Assembly (NCBI RefSeq): GCF_038967635.1 | Contig: NZ_CP152413.1 | Span: 868,001 to 932,000, forward strand | DNA: 64,000 nucleotides | Direction: 5' to 3' | From: Bradyrhizobium sp. B124 | GTDB taxonomy: Bacteria > Pseudomonadota > Alphaproteobacteria > Rhizobiales > Xanthobacteraceae | Made by a program: the position numbers and the translations under genes | Part shown: positions 8,065-20,057 of the stretch, one piece after another | Numbering within the stretch: position 1 is the first letter of the stretch | How the letters are laid out: every line of letters starts with the position of its first letter | Notes under the pieces: generated by a model | What the model was told of the DNA's origin: nothing | Database searches by the model: none | What the model saw: the letters and a program-made list of their open reading frames with translations, nothing else

Positions 8065-8436
8065 ATGCCCCAGTTCAAGCCCGCCGGCTGGCCTTCCGTC
8101 ATACCGCGAATTGTCACGCGCGACCTCACCGGCTTGGCCAGATTCCTGCGAGACGTTTTTGATGCGAAAGGCGAAGTCCGGTCCGGCGCGCCAACGGAAA
8201 TTCGGATCGGAGACTCGATCGTCCTGATCAGCGACGGCGGAGGCGTCCGCGAGGCCATGCCGGCCTTTCTCTATGTGTATGTTCAGGATGCGGACGAGAC
8301 CTACCGGCGAGCGATCGCCGCTGGCGCCGAATCGATCGAGACCCCTGCGGATACGCCTTATGGCGACAGGCGCGCGATGGTCCGGGATACATGGGCGAAC
8401 GTCTGGCAGATAGCCACTTACCGAGGGAATCCGTAG
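8065..8436 (+). CDS. VOC (glyoxalase/bleomycin resistance) family protein
   Basis: This 123-residue protein is a single vicinal-oxygen-chelate domain. It opens with PSVIPRIVTRDLTGLARFLR, passes through VLISDGGGVREAMPAFLYVYV, and ends with GDRRAMVRDTWANVWQIATY, the usual final strand of PhnB-like members. VOC proteins bind a metal and act as lyases, dioxygenases or drug-binding proteins; this one cannot be assigned. No operon partner is obvious, and both flanks are palindromic repeats. Confidence 0.8.
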   Translation: MPQFKPAGWPSVIPRIVTRDLTGLARFLRDVFDAKGEVRSGAPTEIRIGDSIVLISDGGGVREAMPAFLYVYVQDADETYRRAIAAGAESIETPADTPYGDRRAMVRDTWANVWQIATYRGNP

Positions 8437-8515
8437 AATGGGTGGAACGAAGCGATACCCATCATTCGGGCCGCAGGATGAGTTAATGGGTTTCGCTTCG
8501 CTCTACCCATCCTAC
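8433..8515. repeat. Extragenic palindrome (ATGGGT...GAAGCG family)
   Basis: GTAGAATGGGTGGAACGAAG at the left is mirrored by CTTCGCTCTACCCATCCTAC at the right. The left arm overlaps the last codon of the VOC gene. It may serve as a bidirectional terminator between two convergent genes. Confidence 0.65.
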
Positions 8516-8557
8516 GCGCTGGTCCGCGCTGCTTACCAGCGTGCCCGGTACCGAATT

Positions 8558-9199
8558 TCACGCGGACGCAATTGCCGCTAAGCGTGCCCGGATGTCATCG
8601 TACCTTGGTCCCACCACACCGATCTTCGGACGGTATCGAAGTCCGGACTCTTCCTGGTCGGCCGCACTAAGCGCTGTGCGTGCGTTGTTCGCGGCAAGGT
8701 CGGTCAATCCGTAGGTGTTCATGATGAGGGCGCGGCTACCGTAGACGCGGAATACTACCACGGGAAACAATGCTGCTCGATTCCCGAACTCATCAAGGAC
8801 CGCAAGGGCAGTCTCATAGCGGTTCGAGAGTTCGTTAGTCGCGACGACCCACGCAAGTTCAAGCCACGCCCATGTCTGGACACTCGGCTTGACACGCATC
8901 CTCTGGATCGCATGCTCATAGTAAGTCAGCGCGCCCTCAATGTCTCTTGACCTTAAAAGACAGTCGGCTTTTGCGGAGAGCGCTTGCACGACGGTAATGG
9001 AATTAGGGTAGCGATCGATCACGTGGTTGAAGAGAGCTATCGCATCGGCGTCGTATCGCTGCTCGATTTCCATCAGAGTGAAGCCTTGAACGAAGACGTA
9101 CTGCGCCCGATTTGTCTCCCGCGCTCTGTTCAAGCGCCGCCAAAATTCGGTTTGATCCTCTTGCGACCAAGACTGCTTGCGAAACCAGTCGACGCCCAT
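8558..9199 (-). CDS. Tetratricopeptide-like repeat protein
   Basis: This 213-residue protein reads as helical repeats: YDADAIALFNHVIDRYPNSI, ALSAKADCLLRSRDIEGALT and YETALAVLDEFGNRAA fit TPR helices. It has no signal peptide. TPR proteins are scaffolds, and no partner is evident. I chose the ATG at 9199; a TTG at 9214 gives five more residues. Codon choice is somewhat less GC-rich at third positions than in the neighbouring uvrA, which hints at an accessory gene. Confidence 0.65.
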   Translation of the reverse strand: MGVDWFRKQSWSQEDQTEFWRRLNRARETNRAQYVFVQGFTLMEIEQRYDADAIALFNHVIDRYPNSITVVQALSAKADCLLRSRDIEGALTYYEHAIQRMRVKPSVQTWAWLELAWVVATNELSNRYETALAVLDEFGNRAALFPVVVFRVYGSRALIMNTYGLTDLAANNARTALSAADQEESGLRYRPKIGVVGPRYDDIRARLAAIASA

Positions 9200-9273
9200 T
9201 CTAAGACCAGTCAAAAACGCTTTGGCGCACTGAGGATATCCACGATTGACCCCGGAATAGGGGGCTTCCTAAA

Positions 9274-12249
<2,976 letters not shown>

Positions 12250-12337
12250 AGCGACATTTCCGGGCGCATGATCGGGCGCCTTTTGGGCGCGCATCCCCGG
12301 TGCTGCCGGGACCTTGCGCCGATGGGTGAGAAGACTG

Positions 12338-12352
12338 GAACGTAGGAAGAAC
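12338..12352 (-). promoter_or_regulatory. LexA (SOS) box upstream of uvrA
   Basis: The sequence GAACGTAGGAAGAAC fits the alphaproteobacterial LexA consensus GAAC-N7-GAAC exactly. It sits 44-89 bp upstream of the two possible uvrA starts. LexA repression of uvrA is established in related rhizobia. Confidence 0.8.
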
Positions 12353-12452
12353 GGCCGACAATTTCCAGTGCTGAGTCGCGTCCATCAACGGATAGTTTGC
12401 CTGATGGCAGCAGCCGTCAGCAGGGTCCGGTTCCGCCAGAGCCTTTTTTGAC

Positions 12453-12497
12453 GCGTTTTCTTTTACGCGAACCGGGATCCACTTCGCTCGAAAACGC
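12453..12497. repeat. Dispersed repeat (GCGTTTTC...GAAAACGC)
   Basis: Terminal inverted arms GCGTTTTC and GAAAACGC flank TTTTACGCGAACCGG and ATCCACTTCGCTC. A second, diverged copy lies at 43382-43425. It is intergenic and non-coding. Confidence 0.7.
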
Positions 12498-12501
12498 TCC
12501 G

Positions 12502-12537
12502 ACGGAAAAAGGCCGGCGCGAGGCCGGCCTTTCCGTG
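12502..12537 (-). terminator. Intrinsic terminator of the porin-like gene
   Basis: Downstream of the stop at 12571, ACGGAAA and GGCCGG arms pair with CCGGCC and TTTCCGT arms, and the minus strand has a run of five T. The same hairpin core follows the other two barrel genes. Confidence 0.75.
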
Positions 12538-12570
12538 TGATCTGATCGCAGATCGAACTTAGTACTTGGC

Positions 12571-13236
12571 TTAGTACTTGGCGACGATCGGGCCGCCGAA
12601 GTGATAGTTCACGCCGAACTGGACGCTGTGCAGGTTGAGGTCGGGGGAAGGCACGCCGAAGTAGGTCTCGCTGCCGAGGCTGCGATACAGGTACTCGCCC
12701 TTGACCGACCACTGCGGCGCGATGAACGCCTCGATGCCGGCGCCGACGGTCCAGCCGGAGTGGAAGTTGCTCTGCGAAGCGGTCACGCCGAGCGCGCTGA
12801 CGCTGATCTTGTTGTCGACCCAGGCGTAGCCGCCGGTGCCGTAGAACAGCACCTTGTCGACGGCGAAGCCGATGCGGCCGCGCGCGGTGCCGAGCGCGTC
12901 GACCTTGCTCTTCACAGTGACGCCGAGCGTGCTGGCCGAAGCGTCGACGTCAGCCCAGGCGCCGTCGGCCTCGAGGCCGTACACGATGTTGCTGGTCTGC
13001 CAGTTGTAGCCGATGGTGCCGCCGGCGAAGCCGCCTTCCATCTTCGGGTTGCCGGATTCCTCGCTGGCATAGCCACCGAAGCCGCCGATGTAGAAGCCGG
13101 TCCAGTTGTAGATCGCGGCCGGCGGCGGAGCCTTCACGTAAGGCGCGCGGGCCGCCATATCGGCGGCCATTGCCGGTGCAATTGCGCTGAGGGCAAACAT
13201 GCCGGCCGATGCCAGCAAAGCATTCCTGATTTTCAA
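12571..13236 (-). CDS. Outer-membrane beta-barrel protein (Omp25/RopB-like)
   Basis: This 221-residue protein has a signal peptide ending near APAMAADM and then a small beta-barrel. The YNWTGFYIGGFGGYASEES start, alternating-hydrophobic strands and terminal GVNYHFGGPIVAKY with an aromatic near the C-terminus are typical of Omp25/Omp31-type proteins. They sit in the outer membrane and stabilise the envelope. No ATG lies ahead of the signal peptide. The TTG at 13236 gives a normal signal peptide beginning M-KIRNALLASAGM; a TTG at 13269 would add eleven residues. It is followed by its own hairpin terminator and belongs to a three-copy array. Confidence 0.85.
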   Translation of the reverse strand: MKIRNALLASAGMFALSAIAPAMAADMAARAPYVKAPPPAAIYNWTGFYIGGFGGYASEESGNPKMEGGFAGGTIGYNWQTSNIVYGLEADGAWADVDASASTLGVTVKSKVDALGTARGRIGFAVDKVLFYGTGGYAWVDNKISVSALGVTASQSNFHSGWTVGAGIEAFIAPQWSVKGEYLYRSLGSETYFGVPSPDLNLHSVQFGVNYHFGGPIVAKY

Positions 13237-13406
13237 AGTCCCAGTCCCATTTTCTCGTTGTCCCTTCAAACATTGAAGGGAACGTCACAGCAGTGTCGTG
13301 TGACGATCAGGTGTTTCTACATAGAAATCTTGGAAGTTGTGTATCCGTGAAACCACAATGCACGGAAAATGGCCCGCACGAGGCGCGCGCTTGCACGCAA
13401 CGAAAA

Positions 13407-13425
13407 AGCCGGCGCAAGGCCGGCT
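13407..13425 (-). terminator. Intrinsic terminator after the broken barrel gene
   Basis: AGCCGG pairs with CCGGCT across a seven-base loop, followed on the minus strand by five T. It is the same hairpin family as at 12502 and 13831. Confidence 0.65.
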
Positions 13426-13467
13426 CCTGTGTTCGCTGTGCAGATGCGCCGCGCGGCCGCCGGTAGC

Positions 13468-13788
13468 TCAGTATTTTGCTGATACGACCGGGCTCGCCGC
13501 CTTGAAGTGGTAATTGATGCCGAGCTTGACGGTGTGGAACGTGTCCTTCCACTCCGAGCGATCGTTGATCGCGGGCGTGTACTGGATCGGCGCGACCTTG
13601 CCGAGATCGATGTAGTTGTACTCGAGCTTGGCCGACCAGTTGGCGGCGAACATGTATTCGACGCCGGCGCCGGCGGTCCATCCCCAGCGCGTGTCGCTGG
13701 CCGAGACCGAGGGTGGCGCGAGCCCTGCATTGTAGCGATGCAGGATGTCGCCGACCGCGGCGCCGCCGTTGACGAACCACAGCTGCGG
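13468..13788 (-). pseudogene. Truncated outer-membrane beta-barrel gene (C-terminal half)
   Basis: About 106 residues remain, from QLWFVNGGAAVGD to the C-terminal YHFKAASPVVSAKY. They match the second half of an Omp25-type barrel, including the TRWGWTAGAGVEYMFAANWS segment shared with the neighbouring intact gene. The signal peptide and first strands are absent; the frame continues upstream into sequence unlike the family, next to the terminator of the upstream gene. I read it as the remnant of a tandem copy cut by deletion. It retains a terminator at 13407-13425. Confidence 0.75.
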
Positions 13789-13830
13789 CGGAGCGCACCG
13801 ACCACACAAACAAGCCGACCAGGCAAACAA

Positions 13831-13855
13831 AAAGGCCGGCGCGAGGCCGGCCTTT
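13831..13855 (-). terminator. Intrinsic terminator of the 13883 barrel gene
   Basis: AAAGGCCGG and CCGGCCTTT form a perfect nine-base stem just downstream of the stop at 13883, with a T run on the minus strand. The deletion that made the pseudogene ends close to it. Confidence 0.75.
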
Positions 13856-13882
13856 CGTCTGGATCAAATCCGTGTCGCGCGA

Positions 13883-14626
13883 TCAGTAGCGCGCAACCAC
13901 CGGGCCACCCCACTTGTAGTTCACGCGGACGGTGACGAGGTCGACGTCCTGGCGATCGCGGATGCTGCTGAACAGCGCGCCGGTCGGGGTGGTGAGGTTG
14001 TAGGTCTTGTCCTGCATGAACAGGTGGTCGTATTCGACACCAGCGGTCCAGTTCGGCGCGAAGCCGACTTCGATGCCGGCGCCGATGGTGCCGCCCCAGC
14101 GAGTGTCGCTCGCGCGACCGGCAAGTACGCCGGTCGGCATGAAGTAGGTGCTGAAGCGGTTGTCGGTCAACGCCGCACCGCCCTTGGCGTACAGCAGCAC
14201 GTTGTTGACGGCGTAGCCGATCTGGCCGGTGAACAGGCCGAACGCGTCGATCTTGCTCTGGTTGGTGAACAGACCCGGGAAGATCGCGCTGTTGTTGCTG
14301 CCCTTCAGGTCGGCCCAGTCGCCCTGCGCTTCAAGGCCGAACACCCAGGTGCCAGCCTGCCAGCGATAGCCGATCTGGCCACCGGCAACGCCGCCGGTCG
14401 CATCATGGCAACCATCCGAGCCGATGAAGATGCCGCCCGGGACCTGGTCCCAGCAATTGTGGCTCGAGCCCCAGCCGCCGTTGGCGCCGATGTAGAAGCC
14501 GCTCCAGTCATAGACGGCAGCAATCATCGGCGGCGCCTTGGTGTAGGGGCGCGCCGCGAGATCGGCAGCCGCGGCGGGCGCGGCAAACGCAACTAGAGCA
14601 ACCGTACCGAGCAAAAACTTCTTCAT
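13883..14626 (-). CDS. Outer-membrane beta-barrel protein (Omp25/RopB-like)
   Basis: This 247-residue protein starts with a signal peptide (MKKFLLGTVALVAFAAPAAA) and continues with AVYDWSGFYIGANGGWGSS, the usual first strands of the family. It ends VRVNYKWGGPVVARY, with an aromatic-rich terminal strand for barrel assembly. Two cysteines (in HNCWDQ and DGCHDA) are close together and could form a periplasmic disulfide; the neighbour at 12571 lacks them. It shares the TRWGGTIGAGIEVGFAPNW segment with the truncated copy, showing common descent. The chosen ATG at 14626 places the signal peptide at the N-terminus. Confidence 0.87.
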   Translation of the reverse strand: MKKFLLGTVALVAFAAPAAAADLAARPYTKAPPMIAAVYDWSGFYIGANGGWGSSHNCWDQVPGGIFIGSDGCHDATGGVAGGQIGYRWQAGTWVFGLEAQGDWADLKGSNNSAIFPGLFTNQSKIDAFGLFTGQIGYAVNNVLLYAKGGAALTDNRFSTYFMPTGVLAGRASDTRWGGTIGAGIEVGFAPNWTAGVEYDHLFMQDKTYNLTTPTGALFSSIRDRQDVDLVTVRVNYKWGGPVVARY

Positions 14627-15072
14627 AATCAAACCCCAGCTCCCCAATCGGCTTCCAAAGGTCCCGAAGCGCGATCTCAGACGCGAGCGCCCATCTGATG
14701 GGTGGTAGCTATACGCTGATTCAACCGCAAACGCCGTCTCCCAAATGCAACACTCGCGGAAGAAGCTATCTGCAAGTCAAGGCTTTGATTTAACTTGCAT
14801 TTTTGTAAGGCGTCGGAGCCCGCTGGTGACTGGGAGCGAAATCGGCAGCCACGCCATGGCCATCGGCCGCTTCTACGGCTGGTTGTGGCGAACAAAACTG
14901 GAACAGCGTCGGCTGCGGTGCTATATCTCGATAATCGTGGATAACCGCGCGACGGCGAGGGCATCGAGCCGGCACCGGCCGTATAGGTCATTCGCGACGC
15001 CTGCAAGTAAGTGGCGATGGTTGAGAGTGGCTGCCGATGTCCGGCGCCCGGTTTTTGAGTGGAGATGATGCG
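14627..15072. other. Intergenic region between a barrel gene and ssb
   Basis: This 446-bp gap separates divergent genes and should hold both promoters. The only recognised element is the LexA box at 14890-14904. Open frames inside it have no family features. Confidence 0.5.
14890..14904 (+). promoter_or_regulatory. LexA (SOS) box upstream of ssb
   Basis: GAACAAAACTGGAAC is an exact GAAC-N7-GAAC alphaproteobacterial LexA site. It lies 169 bp before the ssb start and about 260 bp before the divergent barrel gene. The analogous uvrA site supports the reading. Confidence 0.75.
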
Positions 15073-15567
15073 ATGGCAGGAAGCGTGAACAAGGTGATCC
15101 TGGTTGGAAACCTCGGCAAGGATCCGGAGATCCGGCGGACGCAGGACGGCCGTCCGATCGCAAATCTTTCCATCGCCACCTCGGAGACCTGGCGCGACAA
15201 GGGCACCGGCGAGCGCAAGGAAAAGACCGAGTGGCACCGCGTCGTGATCTTCAACGAAGGCCTCTGCAAGGTCGCCGAGCAGTATCTGAAGAAGGGCGCC
15301 AAGGTGTACATCGAGGGTCAGTTGCAGACCCGCAAATGGACCGACCAGAGCGGCGTCGAGAAGTACTCGACCGAGGTCGTGCTGCAGGGCTTCAACTCCA
15401 ACCTCACCATGCTCGACGGGCGGAGCGGCGGAGGCGGCAGCTTCGCCGATGATGGCGGCGGCAGCGATTTCGGCTCGTCCGGTCCGGTCAGCTCGGCGCC
15501 GCGCCGAGCGGTCGCCGCCGGCGGCGGCAGCCGCAACAGCGACATGGACGACGACATCCCGTTCTGA
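15073..15567 (+). CDS. ssb: Single-stranded DNA-binding protein
   Basis: This 164-residue SSB has the N-terminal OB fold ([58 protein letters not shown]). A glycine/serine-rich linker follows, and the acidic tail DDDIPF recruits repair and replication partners. It protects single-stranded DNA in the cytoplasm. The ATG at 15073 gives the usual MAGSVNKV start. An upstream LexA box suggests damage induction, and uvrA and gyrA lie on either side as in relatives. Confidence 0.96.
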   Translation: MAGSVNKVILVGNLGKDPEIRRTQDGRPIANLSIATSETWRDKGTGERKEKTEWHRVVIFNEGLCKVAEQYLKKGAKVYIEGQLQTRKWTDQSGVEKYSTEVVLQGFNSNLTMLDGRSGGGGSFADDGGGSDFGSSGPVSSAPRRAVAAGGGSRNSDMDDDIPF

Positions 15568-15586
15568 TGTTCGTTCGCAAAACGGC

Positions 15587-15955
15587 CTACGGGGCGGGCT
15601 CGTCCGGCTCGTCTCGTGTGGTCGGTGCGGCCTGAGCAATGAAGCGACCGACACGATTTTCAAGCATCCGGACCAAGACCGGATCCATGAACTCATAGTC
15701 GTCGGGAATGTCGAGACAGATGACGCGCTTGTTGTTCAGGTGAGACCGAAACCGGCTCCTGAGCTTGTTGCGATGGGTCTTCTCCATCACAAAAATGATG
15801 TCGGCCCAATCGATCTGTTCGGAGGACAGCAGGACGCTTGCACCGGACGAGATGCCAGCCGAGTCCGTCTCGACGCCAGGCCACGTCGAAAAGACCTGCT
15901 CTGCAGTAGGACTGCGCAGACGGTTGGCGCTGCAGACGAATAGGACGTTGGTCAT
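15587..15955 (-). CDS. Low-molecular-weight protein tyrosine phosphatase-like (COG4551)
   Basis: This 122-residue protein starts MTNVLFVCSANRLRSPTAE, with the CX5R phosphatase loop made by C8 and R14. The later DIPDDYEFMDPVL segment carries candidate general-acid aspartates. It matches the small COG4551 branch of LMW phosphatases, shorter than the classical 150-residue enzymes. It probably dephosphorylates a protein or small ester, but the target is not known. It converges with ssb; nothing nearby suggests an arsenate or capsule role, which other branches have. Confidence 0.75.
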   Translation of the reverse strand: MTNVLFVCSANRLRSPTAEQVFSTWPGVETDSAGISSGASVLLSSEQIDWADIIFVMEKTHRNKLRSRFRSHLNNKRVICLDIPDDYEFMDPVLVRMLENRVGRFIAQAAPTTRDEPDEPAP

Positions 15956-16295
15956 GTGCTGTCGAAGCCAACTTGAGTGCGGGCATCTTTGCGTGAGGTT
16001 GGTCGGAATAGGTACGGAAGCAGCGCTTTCTGGGCAACTGGTTGGCCGAAGCTTTGACTATTCCGTCGGTCGGCGTTTCCGTGAAGGTCATTTCCCGGAG
16101 TGGCGCTGCGGCTTGCCGCGATAATTTTCTCATGTGAATTATGAGGATAACTATCTAACCTACCGCCGTAGCGTGCTTATCTGATGGCAACTAGCGCGAG
16201 TTCCCCAGACTTTGACACAGGCTAATGTGAATGATATTTACATTGGCCTGCGGCAAGCGACGTCTGGTCGTGAGCTTCACTCGAGGGCTGCCATC
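15956..16295. other. Intergenic region without recognised genes
   Basis: This 340-bp gap lies between divergent genes. It is somewhat AT-richer around 16130-16165 and probably holds promoters. I saw no small gene, hairpin or repeat worth naming. Confidence 0.4.
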
Positions 16296-16694
16296 ATGAG
16301 CCTCGCGCCATTGCTCGACGCTGCGCCTGCGATCCCGCTCCATGCCTTTGCCGCGATGGCTGCCTTCGTGCTCGGCTCCATCCAGCTCGCCGCACCGAAA
16401 GGCACGCTGCCGCACCGGACGCTGGGCTGGATCTGGGTGATCCTGATGCTGGTGGTCGCCGGGAGCTCGTTCTGGATCCATCAGATCAAGCTGGTGGGCC
16501 CGTGGAGCCCGATCCACCTGCTGTCGATCTTCTCGCTGGTCATGCTGGTGCTCGGCGTGACGGCCGCGCGGAGCCACAATGTCCGCCGCCACAAGTTCAC
16601 GATGATCGGCATTTTCTTCGGCGCGCTGGTCATTGCCGGGCTGTTCACCTTCATGCCCGGGCGGATCATGCACGCGGTGATTTTCGGCCAATAA
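16296..16694 (+). CDS. DUF2306-type membrane protein
   Basis: This 132-residue integral membrane protein has about four hydrophobic spans: IPLHAFAAMAAFVLGSIQLA, TLGWIWVILMLVVAGSSFW, PIHLLSIFSLVMLVLGVTA and FTMIGIFFGALVIAGLFTF. Conserved histidines occur at the membrane edges (IPLHA, GTLPHRTLG, NVRRHKF). This pattern is DUF2306 and its relatives, which lack a known function. The ATG at 16296 is supported by the family start; upstream in-frame codons have no family character. It lies 212 bp before gyrA, on the same strand. Confidence 0.7.
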   Translation: MSLAPLLDAAPAIPLHAFAAMAAFVLGSIQLAAPKGTLPHRTLGWIWVILMLVVAGSSFWIHQIKLVGPWSPIHLLSIFSLVMLVLGVTAARSHNVRRHKFTMIGIFFGALVIAGLFTFMPGRIMHAVIFGQ

Positions 16695-16906
16695 TCGGAC
16701 GATCAGGGCGTTGCGAAGGCCGGTTCCACCAGGTCTTCGCGACCTCGCAACCGCCGGGCAAAGCGGGCGCGTCGCAAATCTGCAATGCGGCCGGTAAGTG
16801 CATGAAAAAACGAAGGGAAAAACGGCTTGCCGGAGCCGCGCAAGGGTGGTTATCAGGCCCTCGATGGTCTATATGATTCCCCAGCAGAACTGACCGGATT
16901 TCCCCT

Positions 16907-19633
16907 TTGTCCGAACCCGAAGACGACAAGCCCGGCGAGCCGCCGGTGCCCTCAGATATTCGTCCCGTTTCCATTCTCGACGAGATGAAGAAGTCCTACC
17001 TCGATTACGCGATGAGCGTGATCGTGTCCCGTGCGTTGCCCGATGCGCGCGACGGGCTCAAGCCGGTGCACCGGCGCATCCTCTATTCGATGCATGAGCA
17101 GGGACACACGCCGGACAAGAAATACGTCAAGTCCGCGCGCGTCGTCGGCGACGTGATCGGTAAATATCATCCGCATGGCGACCAGTCGATTTACGACGCG
17201 ATGGTCCGCATGGCGCAGGACTTCTCGCTGCGGGTGCCGCTGATCGACGGCCAGGGCAATTTCGGCTCGGTCGACGGCGATCCGCCGGCGGCCTATCGAT
17301 ATACCGAGGCACGGCTGACCAAGGCGGCGCTTGCCGTTCTGGCCGACATCGACATGGACACCGTCGATTTCCAGCCGAACTACGACAACTCCGAGAAAGA
17401 GCCGGTGGTTCTGCCGGCCCGCTTCCCGAACCTCCTGGTCAATGGCGCCGGCGGCATCGCCGTCGGCATGGCAACCAACATCCCGCCGCACAACCTCGGC
17501 GAGGTCGTCGACGCCTGCGTGGCGCTGATCGACAATCCGGCGCTCACGATCGACGAGTTGATCGATATCATTCCCGGACCGGACTTCCCGACCGGCGGCA
17601 TCATCCTGGGCCGCCAGGGCATCCGCTCGGCCTACCATCTCGGCCGCGGCTCGATCGTGATGCGCGGCAAGGTGGCGATCGACACCATCAGGAAGGATCG
17701 CGAAGCGATCATCATCACCGAGATTCCCTATCAGGTGAACAAGGCGACGATGGTCGAGCGCATCGCCGATCTCGTGAAAGAGAAGAAGATCGAGGGCATC
17801 GGGGACCTGCGCGACGAGTCCGATCGTGACGGCTATCGCGTCGTCATCGAGCTGAAGCGCGAAGCGGTGCCCGACGTGGTGCTGAACCAGCTCTACCGGT
17901 TCACGCCGCTGCAGACCAATTTCCCGGCCAACATCCTGGCGCTGGATTCCGGCCGTCCGCAGACGATGAATCTGAAGGACCTGCTCACCATCTTCGTCGC
18001 ATTCCGCGAGCAGGTGGTGACCCGGCGGACCAAGTTCCTGCTCGGCAAGGCCCGCGATCGCGCCCACATTTTGGTCGGCCTTGCGATCGCGGTCGCCAAC
18101 ATCGATGAGATGATCCGTGTCATCCGAACCTCGCCCGATCCGAACACCGCGCGCGAGGCCCTGATGTCGCGCGACTGGCCGGCGCGCGACGTCGAGGCGA
18201 TGATCACGCTGATCGACGATCCCCGGCATCGCATCAACGATGACGGCACGCTCCGGCTGTCGATGGAGCAGGCCAGGGCCATCCTCGATCTCCGGCTGCA
18301 GCGCCTGACCGCGCTGGGGCGGGACGAAATATCCGAGGAGCTCGACAAGCTCGCGGCCGAGATCGCCGATTATCTCGACATCCTGCGCTCGCGTGCCCGC
18401 GTGCAGGGCATCGTCAAGACCGAGCTCGCCGAGGTGAAGCAGCAGTTCGCAACCCCGCGCAAGACCGTGATCATCGAGCAGGAAGGCGAGGTCGAGGACG
18501 AGGACCTGATCCAGCGCGAGGACATGGTCGTCACCGTGTCGCATGCGGGCTACGTCAAGCGCGTGCCGCTGTCGACCTACCGGGCGCAGCGCCGCGGCGG
18601 CAAGGGCCGCGCCGGCATGCAGACCCGCGACGAGGATTTCGTCTCGCGGCTGTTCGTGGCCTCCACCCACACGCCGGTGCTGTTCTTCTCGTCGCGCGGC
18701 CAGGTCTACAAGGAGAAGGTCTGGCGGCTGCCGATGGCAGCTCCAAACGCGCGCGGCAAGGCGCTGATCAACATCCTGCCGCTGGAGCAGGGCGAGCGCA
18801 TCACCACGATCATGCCGCTGCCGGAGGATGAATCCTCCTGGGGCAATCTCGACGTGATGTTCGCGACCACCAGCGGCACCGTTCGCCGCAACAAGCTGTC
18901 TGACTTCGTCGACGTCCGCCGCTCCGGCATCATCGCCATGAAGCTCGGAGAAGGTGAGGCGATCGTCGACGTGCAGATCTGCACCGAGCGCGACGACGTG
19001 CTGCTGACCGCCGCCGGCGGGCAGTGCATCCGCTTCCCGGTCACCGATGTGCGCGTCTTCACCGGCCGTACCTCGATGGGCGTGCGCGGTATCGCGCTGG
19101 CCGAGGCCGACAAGCTGATCTCGCTGGCGATCCTGCGCCATGTCGAGACCACCTCGGACGAGCGCTCAGCCTACCTGAAGATGCGTCGCGCGGTGGCTGG
19201 CGAGGCGACGGCCGAGGAGCCCGCGGATGCCGAGGGCGAGGAGACGACGAACGCGATCCAGCTGTCGCAGGAGCGCTACGCCGAGCTGTCGGCGGCCGAG
19301 CAGGTGGTGCTCACCGTCTCCGTGAATGGCTTCGGCAAGCGGACCTCGTCCTACGAGTACCGCACCACCGGCCGTGGCGGCAAAGGCATCGTCGCGATGA
19401 GCGTCAACAACCGCAACGGCAATCTGGTGGCGTCGTTCCCGGTCGAGGACGCCGACCAGATCATGCTGGTCACCGACAAGGGGCAGCTGATCCGCTGCCC
19501 GGTGGCCGACATCCGCGTCGCCGGCCGCTCGACCCAGGGCGTGATCGTGTTCGATACCGCCGAGGACGAGCATGTCGTCTCGGTCGAGCACATTCCGGAG
19601 GAAGAGAACGGCGCGAACGGGAACGGCGAGTAG
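16907..19633 (+). CDS. gyrA: DNA gyrase subunit A
   Basis: This 908-residue protein is GyrA, which breaks and rejoins DNA to introduce negative supercoils with GyrB. The catalytic tyrosine is Y132 in [10 protein letters not shown]. The quinolone-resistance region reads [17 protein letters not shown], with Gln93 at the position of E. coli Ser83. The C-terminal pinwheel has the GyrA box QRRGGKG near residue 561. An acidic insert (about 765-780) separates two blades. Translation appears to start at TTG 16907, which gives [13 protein letters not shown]; no suitable ATG precedes [11 protein letters not shown]. Confidence 0.96.
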   Translation: MSEPEDDKPGEPPVPSDIRPVSILDEMKKSYLDYAMSVIVSRALPDARDGLKPVHRRILYSMHEQGHTPDKKYVKSARVVGDVIGKYHPHGDQSIYDAMVRMAQDFSLRVPLIDGQGNFGSVDGDPPAAYRYTEARLTKAALAVLADIDMDTVDFQPNYDNSEKEPVVLPARFPNLLVNGAGGIAVGMATNIPPHNLGEVVDACVALIDNPALTIDELIDIIPGPDFPTGGIILGRQGIRSAYHLGRGSIVMRGKVAIDTIRKDREAIIITEIPYQVNKATMVERIADLVKEKKIEGIGDLRDESDRDGYRVVIELKREAVPDVVLNQLYRFTPLQTNFPANILALDSGRPQTMNLKDLLTIFVAFREQVVTRRTKFLLGKARDRAHILVGLAIAVANIDEMIRVIRTSPDPNTAREALMSRDWPARDVEAMITLIDDPRHRINDDGTLRLSMEQARAILDLRLQRLTALGRDEISEELDKLAAEIADYLDILRSRARVQGIVKTELAEVKQQFATPRKTVIIEQEGEVEDEDLIQREDMVVTVSHAGYVKRVPLSTYRAQRRGGKGRAGMQTRDEDFVSRLFVASTHTPVLFFSSRGQVYKEKVWRLPMAAPNARGKALINILPLEQGERITTIMPLPEDESSWGNLDVMFATTSGTVRRNKLSDFVDVRRSGIIAMKLGEGEAIVDVQICTERDDVLLTAAGGQCIRFPVTDVRVFTGRTSMGVRGIALAEADKLISLAILRHVETTSDERSAYLKMRRAVAGEATAEEPADAEGEETTNAIQLSQERYAELSAAEQVVLTVSVNGFGKRTSSYEYRTTGRGGKGIVAMSVNNRNGNLVASFPVEDADQIMLVTDKGQLIRCPVADIRVAGRSTQGVIVFDTAEDEHVVSVEHIPEEENGANGNGE

Positions 19634-19805
19634 GGCCGTTCCCGAGCGTGGTTCGTTGCGTGCGGCTCGAGGTTGGGGCCGCGCCAGGTTGACTGGGGCC
19701 CCGCCAAGTTGATTGATGCCTGATTGCTCGGGCGCGCAGGGCTGCGCCCGTGGGTCGTTTCGGCGGGCTTCGAGAACTTGCGTCTATGTTAGAAGGGCGA
19801 CCCGT

Positions 19806-19997
19806 TCAGGGCGCCTGGGGGGCAGATAGCATTGTGAACAGAACGCTATCGCCGTCCCGTTGCGCTGTTTCACGTGACGACGCGTAGCCGTGCACGAGCT
19901 CCAAACCGCCTTCGAAAACATGCCATTTCCAGCGAGTGGGCTCTTTCTGCGCACTCACGATAACCTCCAGGAGACGAACGCGGGTTTGTTTGGCCAT
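19806..19997 (-). CDS. Small hypothetical protein
   Basis: This 63-residue protein begins MAKQTRVRLLEVIVSAQKEP and is rich in beta-type and charged residues (RWKWHVFEGGLELVHGYASS). It has no signal peptide or membrane span. Its start lies 61 bp after the stop of another small gene on the same strand, so the two may form an operon. The upstream in-frame start at 20042 would add 15 residues without support. I know of no function. Confidence 0.55.
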   Translation of the reverse strand: MAKQTRVRLLEVIVSAQKEPTRWKWHVFEGGLELVHGYASSRETAQRDGDSVLFTMLSAPQAP

Positions 19998-20057
19998 CTT
20001 GCCGACATGCGTCTTGGTTGGCCCGCTTGCGAGCGCGCCCAATCTGGTCGGCAGGAG

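Noticed and set aside
16952..19141. 729-codon minus-strand open frame
   Set aside because: It is the antisense of gyrA and shows no family features.
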